Source: an uncultured Devosia sp. (GTDB lineage Bacteria; Pseudomonadota; Alphaproteobacteria; Rhizobiales; Devosiaceae). Taken from it: DNA of 5,456 nucleotides. Shown here in pieces: positions 5,218-5,456 of the stretch. Under the pieces are notes generated by a model that was given only the letters and a program-made list of their open reading frames with translations, did not search any database and had not been told where the DNA came from. The stretch is from assembly GCA_934553185.1 (NCBI GenBank), contig CAKTFF010000176.1:1-5456 (forward strand), written 5' to 3'. Each line of letters starts with the position of its first letter. The first letter of the stretch is position 1. The position numbers were made by a program, and so were the translations under genes.

Positions 5218-5456
5218 GTGAGCGCTGTTCCCTTTCTCAAGATGAACGGGCTGGGCAACCAGATCATCGTCGCCGATATGCGCGGCCGCGCCGATCGCGT
5301 GTCCGCCCAGGCCGCCATTGCCATCAATGCCCAGCCCGGCACCGCGTTTGACCAGATCATGGCCATCCATGATTCCCGCACCCCGGGCACCGCTTACTTT
5401 ATCGAGATCATCAATTCGGACGGCTCGCGCGCCAAGGCCTGCGGCAATGGCATGCG
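5218..5456 (+). CDS. dapF: Diaminopimelate epimerase (5' part, cut by window edge)
   Basis: Cofactor-independent epimerase that converts LL- to meso-diaminopimelate in the cytoplasm, the penultimate step of lysine synthesis and the source of the peptidoglycan cross-linking residue. The visible 79 residues include FLKMNGLGN (6-14), which carries the substrate-binding Asn of the family, INSDGS (65-70), and ACGNGM (74-79) with Cys75, one of the two catalytic cysteines (Cys73 in H. influenzae). The second cysteine lies in the missing C-terminal half. The GTG at 5218 is chosen because it gives the full [14 protein letters not shown] start and AGCGGA lies nine bases upstream; the ATG at 5242 has no ribosome binding site and would remove the first beta strand. 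The ribosome binding site is modest and the start is GTG, suggesting moderate expression. A candidate structured RNA lies directly upstream on the same strand and may influence it. Confidence 0.95.
   Translation, partial: MSAVPFLKMNGLGNQIIVADMRGRADRVSAQAAIAINAQPGTAFDQIMAIHDSRTPGTAYFIEIINSDGSRAKACGNGM

Noticed and set aside
4958..5221. A plus-strand open frame of 87 codons upstream of dapF.
   Set aside because: Its translation is Arg/Pro-rich and unrecognisable, no ribosome binding site is convincing, and the perfect stems explain the sequence better.

Overview
The window reads as a chromosomal segment of an alphaproteobacterium, most likely Hyphomicrobiales and perhaps Devosia or Pelagibacterium. 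The evidence is GC-rich coding sequence, an Ffh with the long Gly/Met-rich, LPGLGxKKK-type tail typical of that class, and a DapF beginning with a KMNGLGN-type N-terminus. The genus is a guess; the class is well supported.

Layout, left to right. (1) Positions 1-1866, minus strand: the housekeeping pair ffh then rpsP. rpsP is cut by the left edge. Ffh is the protein subunit of the signal recognition particle and rpsP encodes ribosomal protein S16. They are 30 bases apart with no terminator between them, so they are presumably one operon. (2) Positions 1867-2123: the ffh upstream region, then a 9-bp inverted repeat directly in front of the next gene. (3) Positions 2124-2679, plus strand: a two-gene type II toxin-antitoxin module, a BrnT-family toxin followed by an overlapping CopG/ribbon-helix-helix antitoxin, visibly less GC-rich than its surroundings. 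(4) Positions 2683-4853, minus strand: two translationally coupled genes of unknown role. The first is a JmjC/cupin-fold protein that keeps an HxD...H iron triad. The second is a CelD/BioF2-type GNAT acyltransferase whose ATG overlaps the oxygenase stop codon by four bases. (5) Positions 4854-5217: a 364-base divergent intergenic region holding a dense set of nested inverted repeats. It looks like a structured RNA, possibly a 6S-like RNA or a leader of dapF. (6) Position 5218 to the end, plus strand: the 5' part of dapF (diaminopimelate epimerase, lysine and peptidoglycan precursor synthesis).

The overall picture is two core loci (ffh-rpsP and dapF) pointing away from each other, with about 3.3 kb of accessory content between them: a toxin-antitoxin pair, an oxygenase-acyltransferase pair and a candidate structured RNA. 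The parts most worth a second look are the RNA-like region upstream of dapF, the oxygenase-acyltransferase pair, and the inverted repeat that probably serves as the antitoxin operator.
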